64,000 nt of DNA, taken from the NCBI RefSeq assembly GCF_025336485.1, contig NZ_JAODAB010000001.1, positions 310,001 to 374,000 on the forward strand. Reading direction: 5' to 3'. The notes beneath the pieces were generated by a model. The model was given only the letters and a program-made list of their open reading frames with translations. It was not told the DNA's origin and did not search any database. This DNA is from Pseudomonas citri. Its GTDB lineage: Bacteria > Pseudomonadota > Gammaproteobacteria > Pseudomonadales > Pseudomonadaceae. The translations under genes and the position numbers were made by a program. Within the stretch, counting starts at the first letter, position 1. Each line of letters starts with the position of its first letter. Of the stretch, positions 25,168-34,937 are shown one piece after another.

Positions 25168-26430
25168 ATGGGCACGCACGTTATCAAGATGCCGGACATC
25201 GGCGAAGGCATCGCGGAAGTAGAACTGTCGGTGTGGCACGTCAAGGTCGGCGACCTGGTGGTCGAGGACCAGGTGCTGGCGGACGTCATGACCGACAAAG
25301 CCATGGTGGACATTCCCTCGCCAGTGCATGGCCGGGTCATCGCCTTGGGTGGCGAGCCGGGTGAAGTCATGGCGGTGGGCAGCGAACTGATCCGCATCGA
25401 AGTCGAAGGCGCAGGCAACCTGAAGGAGTCGGCCGAACCGGCCGCCCCGGTGCAGGCCCCGAAACCCGCACCCGTGGCGACACCGCAACCGGTGGTGGAA
25501 AAAGCCGTCGCCGCACCGCGCTGCGCCCCACAAGTACCCGTGGCCCGCGAGGCTGACGAGCGTCCGTTGGCCTCGCCCGCGGTGCGCAAACATGCCCTGG
25601 ACCTGGGCATCCAGTTGCGCCTGGTCCAAGGCAGCGGCCCCGCTGGACGCGTCTTGCATGAGGACCTGGAGGCCTACCTGGCCCAAGGTCCCTCGAGCCC
25701 GGCCCAAGGCGGTTCGGGTTATGCCGAACGCCACGACGAGCAGCAGATCCCGGTGATCGGCATGCGTCGCAAGATCGCCCAGCGCATGCAGGAAGCGACC
25801 CAGCGCGCAGCGCATTTCAGCTATGTAGAAGAAATCGACGTCACCGCGCTGGAAGAGCTGCGGGTCCACCTGAATGAAAAACACGGCGCCAGTCGCGGCA
25901 AGCTGACCTTGCTGCCGTTCCTGGTCCGCGCCATGGTCGTGGCCCTGCGCGACTTCCCGCAGATGAACGCCCGTTACGACGACGAAGCCCAGGTCATCCA
26001 CCGCTCAGGCGCCGTGCACGTGGGTGTCGCCACCCAGAGCGACGTCGGCCTGATGGTGCCAGTGGTGCGTCACGCCGAGGCCCGCAGCCTGTGGGACAGC
26101 GCCGCGGAGATCGCGCGCCTGGCAACCGCCGCGCGCAATGGCAAGGCCAGCCGCGATGAGCTGTCCGGCTCGACCATTACCCTGACCAGCCTCGGCGCGC
26201 TCGGCGGCATCGTCAGCACGCCAGTGCTGAACCTGCCGGAAGTGGCGATTGTCGGGGTGAACAAAATCGTCGAACGGCCAGTGGTGATCAAAGGCCAGAT
26301 CGTGGTCCGCAAGATGATGAACCTCTCCAGCTCCTTCGATCACCGGGTGGTCGACGGCATGGACGCCGCGCAATTCATCCAGGCCCTGCGTGGCCTGCTC
26401 GAACAACCCGCCACCTTGTTTGTGGACTGA
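25168..26430 (+). CDS. bkdB: Branched-chain 2-oxoacid dehydrogenase E2, BkdB
   Basis: This 420-residue dihydrolipoamide acyltransferase has a lipoyl domain (residues 3-77; lipoylated K44 in VMTDKAMVDIPSP), a Pro/Ala-rich linker and an E1/E3-binding domain (about 135-172; LASPAVRKHALDLGI, GPAGRVLHEDL). The acyltransferase catalytic domain (about 190-420) has the active-site SFDHRVVDGMDAAQF. It forms the core of the complex and transfers the branched acyl group to coenzyme A. Confidence 0.96.
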   Translation: MGTHVIKMPDIGEGIAEVELSVWHVKVGDLVVEDQVLADVMTDKAMVDIPSPVHGRVIALGGEPGEVMAVGSELIRIEVEGAGNLKESAEPAAPVQAPKPAPVATPQPVVEKAVAAPRCAPQVPVAREADERPLASPAVRKHALDLGIQLRLVQGSGPAGRVLHEDLEAYLAQGPSSPAQGGSGYAERHDEQQIPVIGMRRKIAQRMQEATQRAAHFSYVEEIDVTALEELRVHLNEKHGASRGKLTLLPFLVRAMVVALRDFPQMNARYDDEAQVIHRSGAVHVGVATQSDVGLMVPVVRHAEARSLWDSAAEIARLATAARNGKASRDELSGSTITLTSLGALGGIVSTPVLNLPEVAIVGVNKIVERPVVIKGQIVVRKMMNLSSSFDHRVVDGMDAAQFIQALRGLLEQPATLFVD

Positions 26431-26448
26431 TCATTAATGGAGCAGGCA

Positions 26449-27831
26449 ATGCAAACTTTGAACACGACGCTGCTGATCATCGGTGGCGGCCCCGGTGGCT
26501 ATGTGGCGGCGATCCGCGCCGGGCAACTGGGCATCCCGACCATTCTGGTGGAAGGCCAGGCGTTGGGCGGCACCTGCCTGAACATCGGCTGCATTCCGTC
26601 CAAGGCCTTGATCCATGTGGCCGAGCAGTTCCAGCAGACCCGGCATCACAGCCAGGGCTCGGCGCTGGGCATCAGCGTGTCGGCGCCGACCCTGGACATC
26701 GGCAAAAGCGTGGAATGGAAGGACGGTATCGTCGATCGCCTGACCACCGGCGTCGCGGCGCTGTTGAAAAAGCACAAGGTCCAGGTCATTCACGGCTGGG
26801 CGAACGTGGTCGATGGCAAGACTGTCGAGGTCGGTGATACGCGCATCCAGTGCGAACACCTGCTGCTGGCCACCGGTTCGAAGAGCGTCGAGCTGCCGAT
26901 GCTGCCCATCGGCGGGCCGATCATTTCGTCCACCGAAGCCCTCGCCCCCACGTCGCTGCCCAAGCACCTGGTGGTGGTCGGCGGTGGCTACATCGGCCTG
27001 GAGCTGGGCATCGCCTACCGCAAACTCGGTGCCGAAGTCAGCGTGGTCGAGGCCCAGGAGCGGATCCTGCCGGCCTATGACGGTGAACTGACCCAACCGG
27101 TGCACGAGGCGCTCAAGCAGTTGGGCGTGAAGCTGTACCTCAAGCACAGCGTCGAGGGTTTCGATGCCGAGGCCAGCACCTTGCAGGTGCGTGCCCCCGA
27201 TGGCGACACGCTGAAGCTGGACACCGACCGGGTGTTGGTGGCCGTCGGTCGCAAACCCAACACCCAGGGCTGGAACCTCGAGGCCCTGGGCCTGGCGATG
27301 AACGGCCCGGCCGTGAAAATCGACAACCGTTGCCAGACCAGCATGCGCAATGTCTGGGCCATCGGCGACCTGAGCGGTGAACCGATGCTCGCCCACCGGG
27401 CCATGGCCCAGGGTGAAATGGTCGCCGAGCTGATCGCCGGCCAGCACCGGGAATTCAACCCGGCGGCCATTGCGGCTGTGTGTTTTACCGATCCAGAGCT
27501 GGTGGTGGTCGGCAAGACACCCGACGAGGCCAAGGCCGCCGGGCTCGACTGCATCGTGTCGAGCTTCCCGTTCGCCGCCAATGGCCGGGCCATGACCCTG
27601 GAATCGAAAAGCGGCTTCGTCAGGGTCGTGGCGCGGCGGGACAACCATCTCGTGCTGGGCTGGCAGGCGGTCGGCGTCGGTGTGTCGGAGCTGTCCACCG
27701 CGTTCGGCCAGTCCCTGGAAATGGGCGCGCGCCTGGAAGACATCGCCGGCACCATCCATGCCCATCCGACGCTCGGTGAGGCCGTGCAGGAAGCGGCGCT
27801 GCGGGCGTTGGGGCATGCGTTGCATCTATAG
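26449..27831 (+). CDS. lpdV: Dihydrolipoyl dehydrogenase of the bkd complex, LpdV
   Basis: This 460-residue flavoprotein reoxidises the lipoyl groups of BkdB. It has FAD motif [18 protein letters not shown], redox disulfide [18 protein letters not shown] motif [13 protein letters not shown] and C-terminal catalytic [10 protein letters not shown] place the start at MQTLNTTLL because GGAGCAGGCA precedes it; an in-frame ATG four codons earlier is less well placed. It ends the bkd operon and is followed by a REP-like hairpin. Confidence 0.95.
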   Translation: MQTLNTTLLIIGGGPGGYVAAIRAGQLGIPTILVEGQALGGTCLNIGCIPSKALIHVAEQFQQTRHHSQGSALGISVSAPTLDIGKSVEWKDGIVDRLTTGVAALLKKHKVQVIHGWANVVDGKTVEVGDTRIQCEHLLLATGSKSVELPMLPIGGPIISSTEALAPTSLPKHLVVVGGGYIGLELGIAYRKLGAEVSVVEAQERILPAYDGELTQPVHEALKQLGVKLYLKHSVEGFDAEASTLQVRAPDGDTLKLDTDRVLVAVGRKPNTQGWNLEALGLAMNGPAVKIDNRCQTSMRNVWAIGDLSGEPMLAHRAMAQGEMVAELIAGQHREFNPAAIAAVCFTDPELVVVGKTPDEAKAAGLDCIVSSFPFAANGRAMTLESKSGFVRVVARRDNHLVLGWQAVGVGVSELSTAFGQSLEMGARLEDIAGTIHAHPTLGEAVQEAALRALGHALHL

Positions 27832-27844
27832 GCATGCGTTTCAC

Positions 27845-27876
27845 CTGTGGCGAAGGAACTTGCTCCCTCGCCACAG
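27845..27876. repeat. REP-like hairpin after lpdV
   Basis: CTGTGGCGAAGGAACTTGCT and TCCCTCGCCACAG form an imperfect hairpin of the REP type, 14 bases after the lpdV stop. Confidence 0.65.
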
Positions 27877-28015
27877 AGGTGAGTGCACCGGGAAAATCTG
27901 CCTGTCACCTATCGAGCAGGCTGCGAAACGCCCCCGGAATGAAGTATTGTTGTCCCCATCCAAAAACGTCAGAAGCCTGAACCGTTTCGACGCTTGTTAA
28001 GAAATAGAGGGTGTC

Positions 28016-29035
28016 ATGGGTAACGAGAGCATCAATTGGGACAAACTGGGCTTTGACTACATCAAGACCGACAAGCGCTACCTGTCGCACTGGCGCAATG
28101 GCGCATGGGACGCCGGCACCCTGACCGACGACAACGTGCTGCACATCAGCGAGGGCTCCACCGCCCTGCACTACGGCCAGCAATGCTTCGAAGGCCTGAA
28201 GGCTTATCGTTGCAAGGACGGTTCGATCAACCTGTTCCGCCCTGACCAGAACGCCGCCCGCATGCAGCGCAGCTGCGCCCGCCTGCTGATGCCGCATGTC
28301 GACACCGAGCAGTTCGTCGAAGCGTGCAAGCAAGTGGTCCGCGCCAACGAGCGTTTCATTCCGCCTTACGGCACCGGCGGCGCGCTGTACCTGCGCCCGT
28401 TCGTGATCGGCGTGGGTGACAACATCGGCGTGCGCACCGCCCCCGAGTTCATCTTCTCGATCTTCTGCATCCCGGTCGGTGCCTACTTCAAGGGTGGCCT
28501 GACCCCGCACAACTTCCTGATTTCCAGCTTCGACCGCGCCGCCCCACAAGGCACCGGCGCAGCCAAGGTCGGTGGCAACTACGCCGCGAGCCTGATGCCC
28601 GGCTCCCAGGCCAAGAAAGCCCACTTCGCCGACTGCATCTACCTCGACCCGCTGACCCATTCGAAAATCGAAGAAGTCGGCTCGGCGAACTTCTTCGGCA
28701 TCACCCACGACAACAAGTTCGTCACCCCCAACTCCCCGTCGGTCCTGCCGGGCATCACCCGCCTGTCGCTGATCGAACTGGCGAAATCGCGCCTGGGCCT
28801 GGAAGTGGTCGAAGGCGACGTGTTCATCGACAAACTGTCGGACTTCAAGGAAGCCGGCGCCTGCGGGACCGCCGCGGTGATCACCCCGATCGGTGGCATC
28901 AGCTACAAGGACAAGCTGCACGTATTCCACAGCGAAACCGAAGTCGGCCCGATCACCCAGAAGCTCTACAAAGAGCTGACCGGCGTGCAGACCGGCGACA
29001 TCGAAGCCCCGGCGGGCTGGATCGTCAAGGTCTGA
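28016..29035 (+). CDS. ilvE: Branched-chain amino acid aminotransferase
   Basis: This 339-residue class IV PLP aminotransferase interconverts valine, leucine and isoleucine with their keto acids, the step just before the bkd complex. The PLP lysine is in GTGAAKVGGNYAASL. FEGLKAYR, GALYLRPF and the C-terminal EAGACGTAAVITPIGGI are family signatures, and the length fits the longer IlvE subgroup. GAGGGTGTC precedes the ATG. It has its own spacer (about 185 bases) after lpdV, so it is probably a separate transcript. Confidence 0.95.
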   Translation: MGNESINWDKLGFDYIKTDKRYLSHWRNGAWDAGTLTDDNVLHISEGSTALHYGQQCFEGLKAYRCKDGSINLFRPDQNAARMQRSCARLLMPHVDTEQFVEACKQVVRANERFIPPYGTGGALYLRPFVIGVGDNIGVRTAPEFIFSIFCIPVGAYFKGGLTPHNFLISSFDRAAPQGTGAAKVGGNYAASLMPGSQAKKAHFADCIYLDPLTHSKIEEVGSANFFGITHDNKFVTPNSPSVLPGITRLSLIELAKSRLGLEVVEGDVFIDKLSDFKEAGACGTAAVITPIGGISYKDKLHVFHSETEVGPITQKLYKELTGVQTGDIEAPAGWIVKV

Positions 29036-29052
29036 TCCACGCCTCGGCTTTT

Positions 29053-29080
29053 GTGGCGAGGGGGCTTGCTCCCTCGCCAC
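29053..29080. repeat. REP-like hairpin after ilvE
   Basis: GTGGCGAGGG and CCCTCGCCAC arms flank GGCTTGCT. This lies between ilvE and a convergent ArsR-type gene. Confidence 0.7.
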
Positions 29081-29111
29081 ATGGGGCCGCGCTCGATGCA
29101 CAAGCCTTGCT

Positions 29112-29864
29112 TCACCGCAGCTCCACCGCAGGTGCGAGCCTGCTCCCGATAGCGCCAACGGGTTTCACATCCATTTCGGTACAGATCCCAAACCGCGCGG
29201 CCATTTCCTTGTGGCCGCTGGCGGTCAGCCCGAGCGCCCGACTGTCCAGGTCCTGGACCACCCATTTGCGCTTGATCGCCGCTTGCAGCAATGCCGCCCC
29301 CAAGGCCCCCCCCAGGTGTGGACGGCGCATGCTCCAGTCCAGGCATGGGCAGGCGAACCGGCGTCGTTGCGCGGCGAGGACTTGAACGTCAATGCCCAGC
29401 CCCGCAAACAGTTCCTCGCCCGACTCGCTCAACCCATAGCCCTGCCCCGCCTCCACCAGCCACCCGGCCTCAAGCAGGCGATCATGCAGCCGCACCGCCA
29501 GGGTGCCGGCCATGTGGTCGTAGCAGGTGCGGGCAAATTGCAGGCGATCCGGGGTGCGCGGGGTGAAGGTCGGCGCGGCGCTCTGGCCGATCACCATCAG
29601 CGCTTCGAGGGCCTGGGCGACGCGCTTGTCCGCCAGGCTGTAGTAACGATGACGCCCCTGCACATGCACGCGCACCAGGGCCAGGTCCTTGAGCTTCGCC
29701 AGGTGGGCACTGGCGGTGGAAGCACCGACGTCGGCAATACTGGCCAGCTCGGTGCTGGTCCGGGCGTGGCCGTCCATCAACGCACACAACATGCGGGTCC
29801 GGGCCGGCTCGGCAATGGCCGCAGCCACTTGGGAGACACCCAGGTCATGCAGTTCCGCCTCCAT
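29112..29864 (-). CDS. ArsR-type winged-helix transcriptional regulator
   Basis: This 250-residue protein has an N-terminal ArsR-like winged helix (residues 8-95: EPARTRMLCALMDGHA, DVGASTASAHLAKLKDLALV, GRHRYYSLAD). A longer C-terminal domain of unknown role follows, containing a cysteine pair in RRFACPCLDWSMRRPH that could bind metal or sense thiols. I chose MEAELHDLGV as the start because CAGGGAGCGAAAT precedes it. It stands alone, with the FKBP gene next on the same strand. Confidence 0.85.
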   Translation of the reverse strand: MEAELHDLGVSQVAAAIAEPARTRMLCALMDGHARTSTELASIADVGASTASAHLAKLKDLALVRVHVQGRHRYYSLADKRVAQALEALMVIGQSAAPTFTPRTPDRLQFARTCYDHMAGTLAVRLHDRLLEAGWLVEAGQGYGLSESGEELFAGLGIDVQVLAAQRRRFACPCLDWSMRRPHLGGALGAALLQAAIKRKWVVQDLDSRALGLTASGHKEMAARFGICTEMDVKPVGAIGSRLAPAVELR

Positions 29865-29954
29865 ATTTCGCTCCCTGACGAATAAAGCCATGCATCGCCT
29901 GCAAAGAGTAGCAACACTTTCAACTGGACGCTGCTGGCCCGGAGCTGAGGCCAC

Positions 29955-30296
29955 TCAATCGTCCCGGGTCAGCACTTCCAGCAACTCGATTTCGAAAATG
30001 AGGTTGGTGTTGGGCTTGATGTGCGCGCCCATGGAACGCTCGCCGTAGGCCAGGTGGGCCGGCACCCACAGCTTGCGCTTGCCGCCCACCTTCATGCCCA
30101 TCAGCCCCACGTCCCACCCCTTGATGACGCGACCGGTGCCGATCACGCACTGGAAGGGCTTGCCACGGCTGTAGGACGAATCGAATTCGGTGCCGTCTTC
30201 GAGCGTGCCGCGGTATTGGGTGGTGATCAGCGCGCCTCTGACTACGCTTTTGCCGTCGCCTTGTTCCAGGTCGATGATTTGCAGCTCTTCGTTCAT
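29955..30296 (-). CDS. FKBP-type peptidyl-prolyl cis-trans isomerase
   Basis: This 113-residue single-domain FKBP catalyses proline isomerisation in protein folding. Characteristic residues are present in YRGTLEDGTEFDSSYSRGKP, FQCVIGTGRVIKGWDVGLMG and LAYGERSMGAHIKPNTNLIF. No signal peptide is visible, so it is probably cytoplasmic. The start at MNEELQIIDL is chosen because it begins the fold; GGGAATACCCC precedes it. Confidence 0.92.
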   Translation of the reverse strand: MNEELQIIDLEQGDGKSVVRGALITTQYRGTLEDGTEFDSSYSRGKPFQCVIGTGRVIKGWDVGLMGMKVGGKRKLWVPAHLAYGERSMGAHIKPNTNLIFEIELLEVLTRDD

Positions 30297-30443
30297 GGGG
30301 TATTCCCGTGTGGATCGAGGCGCGGTTTTTCGCAGAAATTTGCCGGCCTGGCAAACTTTTGTGTATTGCATGTGCAAGGGAACCGCTGCAGCCGCTTCGG
30401 TTCACATGGGTATCGACCCTGCCTTTCAGATAAGGATTTTCTG

Positions 30444-31505
30444 ATGATCGACCCTCGTCCACTCCACAGCTTCATTCCTCCCTACGTCCTCAACCGCATC
30501 ATCGCCCACGGCTCCGAACAGCAACGTTCCCGGGCCCTCGGCACCCTGACCCACGTGCGCAACCTGCGCCACAACCCCGGCCCACCGAATACCGTGCCGG
30601 CGGCCGCCAAGCTGCCCAGGCCGGGCAAGGCCGGACACCCGCAACGCAGCGTGCACGATGCGCAGAACACCATGGAACTGCCCGGCCAGCCGATACGCGT
30701 GGAAGGCCAATCGGCCAGCGGCGACCCGGCCGTGGACGAAGCCTATGACGCACTGGGTGCCACCTATGAGTTTTTCTGGAAGGTGCTGGGGCGCGACTCC
30801 ATCGATAACAAGGGCTTTGCCCTGGTGGGCAGCGTGCATTACGGCCAAGGCTACGAAAACGCCTTCTGGAACGGCGCGCAAATGGTCTTCGGCGACGGCG
30901 ATGGCGAGATCTTCCAACGCTTCACCCGCTCCCTCGACGTGGTCGCCCATGAGTTGGCCCATGGTGTCACCGAAAGCGAGGCGGGACTGATCTATGCCAA
31001 TCAGTCCGGCGCCTTGAACGAGCATATCTCCGATGTGTTCGGCGTACTGGTCAAGCAATTCGTCCTCGACCAGACCGCCAATAGGGCCGACTGGCTGATC
31101 GGCGCCGACCTGCTCACCGACAAGATCCAGGGCGACGGCCTGCGCAGCATGTCCAACCCGGGCACGGCCTATGATGACCCGCTGCTGGGCAAGGACCCGC
31201 AACCGGCGCACATGCGCCAGTTCGTCATCACCCGCGAGGACAACGGTGGCGTGCACATCAACTCCGGCATCCCCAACCGAGCCTTTTATCTGGTGGCCAC
31301 CGCCCTGGGTGGATTTGCCTGGGAAAAAGCCGGCCGGATCTGGTATGAAACCTTGTGTGACAGAACATTGGCCAATGACGCGTCCTTCAGCGCTTTCGCC
31401 CGCTTGACCGTCGAGCACGCACGCCAGCGTTTCGGTGCGCGGGAAGTGCAAGCGGTGCAGGATGGCTGGGCCCAGGTTGGCGTCGATCCGACAGAGGAGT
31501 CCTGA
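30444..31505 (+). CDS. Protealysin-like M4 metalloprotease
   Basis: This 353-residue thermolysin-family (M4) zinc protease has HELAH at residues 169-173, the third zinc ligand E193 in LNEHISDVFG and the catalytic-histidine region GGVHINSGIPNRAFY. The N-terminus has FIPPYVLNRI, the short propeptide motif of protealysins, and no signal peptide. AAGGATTTTCTG precedes the ATG; a much longer frame upstream overlaps the divergent FKBP gene and is not credible. The stop overlaps the start of the inhibitor gene (TGATG), giving a protease-inhibitor operon. Confidence 0.93.
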   Translation: MIDPRPLHSFIPPYVLNRIIAHGSEQQRSRALGTLTHVRNLRHNPGPPNTVPAAAKLPRPGKAGHPQRSVHDAQNTMELPGQPIRVEGQSASGDPAVDEAYDALGATYEFFWKVLGRDSIDNKGFALVGSVHYGQGYENAFWNGAQMVFGDGDGEIFQRFTRSLDVVAHELAHGVTESEAGLIYANQSGALNEHISDVFGVLVKQFVLDQTANRADWLIGADLLTDKIQGDGLRSMSNPGTAYDDPLLGKDPQPAHMRQFVITREDNGGVHINSGIPNRAFYLVATALGGFAWEKAGRIWYETLCDRTLANDASFSAFARLTVEHARQRFGAREVQAVQDGWAQVGVDPTEES

Positions 31506-31828
31506 TGAAAACCCTCCCAGACCTTGACGACAAGGCCGTGGTCCGGCTGTCACGCCAGGGTGGCGTGGCAGCCATCCACGCCTTGACGCGCCCCCGGGAA
31601 ATCGAGTTCGCCCAGTGCGACCTCGACCAGCGCACGCGCATTTGCTCGGTGCTGGAAGGCTGCCTGCCGCTGACCTCATCCACGCCGGGCCGGGGCGATC
31701 AACGCTTCTTCCAGATCGAAGTGCGCTACCGCGCCAACGACCAGGACGACGAAATGGTGCTGCAGGTGCCCGAGGACCGGGCACCTGGCGAGCTGGTTCA
31801 TTTGTGGGACAAAGGGGAAGTGCTCTAG
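31505..31828 (+). CDS. Emfourin-type protealysin inhibitor
   Basis: This 107-residue protein directly follows and overlaps the protealysin-like protease gene by one base (TGATG). Segments such as VVRLSRQGGVAAIH, RFFQIEVRYRANDQDDEM and PEDRAPGELVHLW fit the emfourin family, slow-binding inhibitors encoded next to protealysins. It presumably controls the protease in the cytoplasm until release. Confidence 0.8.
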   Translation: MKTLPDLDDKAVVRLSRQGGVAAIHALTRPREIEFAQCDLDQRTRICSVLEGCLPLTSSTPGRGDQRFFQIEVRYRANDQDDEMVLQVPEDRAPGELVHLWDKGEVL

Positions 31829-31840
31829 CCTGGAGGCGTC

Positions 31841-33919
31841 TCAGGCCGTCGCCGTGCGATTGGCCTGGCGCATCTCCAGCAAAAAGCGCTCCGCCGGCAG
31901 CGGGTGCCCCAGCAGATAGCCCTGCAAGGAATCACAGCCCAACTGGGTCAAGAAGTCCTGCTGCACGTCGGTCTCCACCCCTTCGGCGACAATCCGCAAG
32001 CCCAAGGCCTGGCCGAGGGCCACGATGGCCGAGACAATGGCCGCGTCATCGCTGTCGCGCTCCAGGTCGCGGACGAAGCCGCGGTCGATCTTCAGCTCAT
32101 TGGCCGGCAGGCGCTTGAGGTACATCAGGCTCGAATAGCCAGTGCCAAAGTCATCGATGGACAGATCCACGCCCATGTCCGAAAGCTGTTGCAATACCGT
32201 CATGCTTGCGTCGGCATCGCTCATGGCGGTGGTCTCAGTGATCTCCAGGGTCAGGCTGTTGGCCGCAAGTTGATGGCTGCGCAATGCCTGGGCCACGCTC
32301 TGCACCAGGCCCGCATGGCAAAACTGCAAGGCCGACAGGTTCACCGCAATGCGCCAGTCGGTATAGCCGAGCACGTACCATTCGCGCATTTGGCGGCACG
32401 CCTCGTTCAGCACCCACTCGCCGATGGGAATGATCAACCCGGTCTTTTCCGCCAGGTCGATGAAGGTGTCGGGCATCAGCAAGCCCTGGGTCGGATGATT
32501 CCAGCGCAACAATGCTTCGGCGCCAACCGGACGGCCGTCGGCGGCATCGAACTTGGGTTGGTAATGCAAGCTGAATTGCCGCTGTTCGACGGCGATGCGC
32601 AAGTCTTGCAGCAATTGCAATTGCCGACGGGCGTCGCTGTTCATCGAGATGTCGAAAAAGCTGTAGCCGTTCTTGCCTGCGCCCTTGGCGTGGTACATCG
32701 CCGCGTCGGCGTTCATCAGCAGTTCTTCGGCACTCCGGCCGTTACCCGGGTACAACGCGATGCCGACGCTGGCGGATATTTGCAGGTCATGATCGGCGAC
32801 CCGGAACGTACGGCCGATCAACCCGACCTGGCGTGCCGCCAGGCGCAAGGCGTCATCGGGCTCGGCCAATTGCACCAGCAGCACGAATTCGTCGCCGCCG
32901 ATCCGCGCCAGGGTGTCCTGGCTGCGCAGGTCCTCACGCAGGCGCAGGGCGACATCCCGCAGCAGCATGTCTCCCATGTGGTGACCGAAGGCGTCGTTGA
33001 CCGGTTTGAAACCGTCCAGGTCAATGAACATCAAGGCGAAGCAACCGCCCTGCTCCTGCACCCGATGCATGGCCTGGTCGATACGGTCGGCCAACAATAC
33101 GCGGTTGGGCAATCCGGTAAGGGGATCGTGCAAGGCCAGTTTGGTCAACTCCCGGTTGGCCAGAGTCAAGGACTGGGCCAATTCCGCGGTCCGGGCCTCC
33201 AGGCGTGCGTCGAGAATCGAGGTCAACAAAGCGATGGCCAATATCGCCAGGGTGGTGATCAGGACCAAATTGTCCAGGCCCTTGCCGCTCAAGCCATCCA
33301 GGGCTCCGCAAAAACTGCCATCGCTGAACCTGGCCCCGGCCATGCCGGTGTAATGCATACCGACGATGGCAACACCCATGAGCACCGCCGCCCCCGCGCG
33401 TGCCAGGCGCACATGAGGGGTGTTGCGACGCAGGCGAAAAGCGATCCACAACGCCGCTGCCGAGGCGGCCACTGCAATGACCAGGGAAGCGCTGAACAAC
33501 GTCGGGTCATAATCGATGCCCGGCTGCATGCGCAGCGCCGCCATACCGGTGTAATGCATGGCACTGATGCCCGCGCCCATGATCAATGCACCCAGGGCCA
33601 ACTGCCACACCGGCAACCGCGGCTGGCTGACCAGCCACAAGGCAAAACCGCAGGAAAGAATGGCGATCAGCAGTGACAGCGCGGTAATCGAGACGTCGTA
33701 ACCCAACGCCACCGGCAAACTGAACGCCAGCATGCCGATGAAATGCATGGACCACACGCCCACCCCCATCGCCAAGGCACCGCCGCTCATCCACAGGTAC
33801 GCCGCGCGTCCCTCGGCAGTAGCGATACGTCCCGCCAGGTCCAGCGCGGTATAAGAGGCCAATACCGCAACAAACAAGGAAATCGATACAAGGGCGGGGG
33901 AATAACTGCCAAGGAGCAT
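31841..33919 (-). CDS. MHYT-GGDEF-EAL membrane protein
   Basis: This 692-residue cyclic-di-GMP protein has an N-terminal MHYT sensor (residues 1-235) with seven or so helices and three metal-type motifs (MHFIG, MHYTG, MHYTG) thought to bind copper and sense O2, CO or NO. A GGDEF domain (about 260-425, RIGGDEFVLL intact) and an EAL domain (about 440-685, AEALLRW and DDFGTGYSSL intact) follow. Either synthesis or hydrolysis of c-di-GMP is possible. It is convergent with the protease-inhibitor pair. Confidence 0.93.
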   Translation of the reverse strand: MLLGSYSPALVSISLFVAVLASYTALDLAGRIATAEGRAAYLWMSGGALAMGVGVWSMHFIGMLAFSLPVALGYDVSITALSLLIAILSCGFALWLVSQPRLPVWQLALGALIMGAGISAMHYTGMAALRMQPGIDYDPTLFSASLVIAVAASAAALWIAFRLRRNTPHVRLARAGAAVLMGVAIVGMHYTGMAGARFSDGSFCGALDGLSGKGLDNLVLITTLAILAIALLTSILDARLEARTAELAQSLTLANRELTKLALHDPLTGLPNRVLLADRIDQAMHRVQEQGGCFALMFIDLDGFKPVNDAFGHHMGDMLLRDVALRLREDLRSQDTLARIGGDEFVLLVQLAEPDDALRLAARQVGLIGRTFRVADHDLQISASVGIALYPGNGRSAEELLMNADAAMYHAKGAGKNGYSFFDISMNSDARRQLQLLQDLRIAVEQRQFSLHYQPKFDAADGRPVGAEALLRWNHPTQGLLMPDTFIDLAEKTGLIIPIGEWVLNEACRQMREWYVLGYTDWRIAVNLSALQFCHAGLVQSVAQALRSHQLAANSLTLEITETTAMSDADASMTVLQQLSDMGVDLSIDDFGTGYSSLMYLKRLPANELKIDRGFVRDLERDSDDAAIVSAIVALGQALGLRIVAEGVETDVQQDFLTQLGCDSLQGYLLGHPLPAERFLLEMRQANRTATA

Positions 33920-34275
33920 ATTGTTTTCTCGTAGCTGGAACGCCGAACTGCTTCCATGCCCGGTCGAGGCCGGCGATTGTACTTAATCGTGCCAGCGACA
34001 CGCGGACCATATGTCAAAAAGCCATCAAACCTGGAACATTTGCGACGAAAGACATTTTCCGACGCTTCTTCCCCATGAGCGGGCTTGCCTGCGAATGCAG
34101 CCGGCCAGTGTACACGGCTGTTGAACGCGTCGCCTGAATCGCGAGCAAGCTTTGCTCCCACACTGAATGTCGCCCGATCCTGTGGGGGCAACGCTTGCTC
34201 GCTATAGCGGTTATGCAAATATTGAATCGGCAGCGTTAGGCTAATATCGAGGGATCATTTCAAGGAGGATCCATC
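33920..34275. other. Intergenic region with REP pair
   Basis: This 356-base gap separates the divergent MHYT-GGDEF-EAL and pncA genes. It contains a REP-like pair at 34137-34210 (GCGAGCAAGCTTTGCTCCCA and TGTGGGGGCAACGCTTGCTC) and a further half-element at about 34078-34101. I see no gene here. Confidence 0.6.
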
Positions 34276-34932
34276 ATGAGCACGCCAGCCACACGGGCTT
34301 CGACCCGCACATTACTGGTCATCGACGTCCAGAACGACTTCATTCCGGGAGGACGGCTGGCCGTACCAGGCGGCGATGAGATCGTGCCGTTGATCAACCG
34401 ACTGGGCCGTTCATTCCGGCACGTCGTCCTGGCGCAGGATTGGCACCCGGCCGGCCATGCATCGTTTGCGTCCAGCCATCCGGGCAAACAACCTTTCGAC
34501 GTTATCCAATTGCCCTATGGCGAGCAGAAGCTATGGCCGGACCACTGCATCCAGGGCAGCGATGGCGCCGCCCTGCACCCGGCATTGGACCTGCCTCACG
34601 CCCAACTGATCATCCGCAAGGGTTGCAACAGCGCCATCGACAGTTACTCCGCCTTCATGGAGGCCGACCGTCAGACCCCCACCGGGCTGGCGGGCTACCT
34701 CAAGGAGCGCGGTATCGACACGGTGCACGTGGTGGGACTGGCCCTGGACTTCTGCGTGATGTACACGGCGCTGGATGCCCGGGCGGCGGGGTTCAACGCC
34801 TACGTGGTGCTGGACGCGTGTCGCGGCATCGACACCGAAGGCTCGCTGGACGCGGCGATCCGCAGGATGCAAGAGGCCGGCGTGACGTTGATCCAGTCCG
34901 ACGCCCTGAACGGCCCCGGACCAGGCCAGTAA
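34276..34932 (+). CDS. pncA: Nicotinamidase
   Basis: This 218-residue isochorismatase-fold amidase converts nicotinamide to nicotinate for NAD recycling. The catalytic triad is visible: D in [16 protein letters not shown] in [16 protein letters not shown] and C in [15 protein letters not shown]. The metal-binding [11 protein letters not shown] is intact. CAAGGAGGATCCATC precedes the ATG. A DUF1345 gene follows five bases after the stop. Confidence 0.93.
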   Translation: MSTPATRASTRTLLVIDVQNDFIPGGRLAVPGGDEIVPLINRLGRSFRHVVLAQDWHPAGHASFASSHPGKQPFDVIQLPYGEQKLWPDHCIQGSDGAALHPALDLPHAQLIIRKGCNSAIDSYSAFMEADRQTPTGLAGYLKERGIDTVHVVGLALDFCVMYTALDARAAGFNAYVVLDACRGIDTEGSLDAAIRRMQEAGVTLIQSDALNGPGPGQ

Positions 34933-34937
34933 CGCCC

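Noticed and set aside
30021..30443. N-terminal extension of the protealysin-like protease
   Set aside because: It runs antisense through the FKBP gene, and a good ribosome binding site lies before the ATG at 30444, giving the normal protealysin length.
31904..33676. Open frame of 590 codons antisense to the MHYT-GGDEF-EAL gene
   Set aside because: It is a high-GC shadow with no motif; all signature motifs are on the minus strand.
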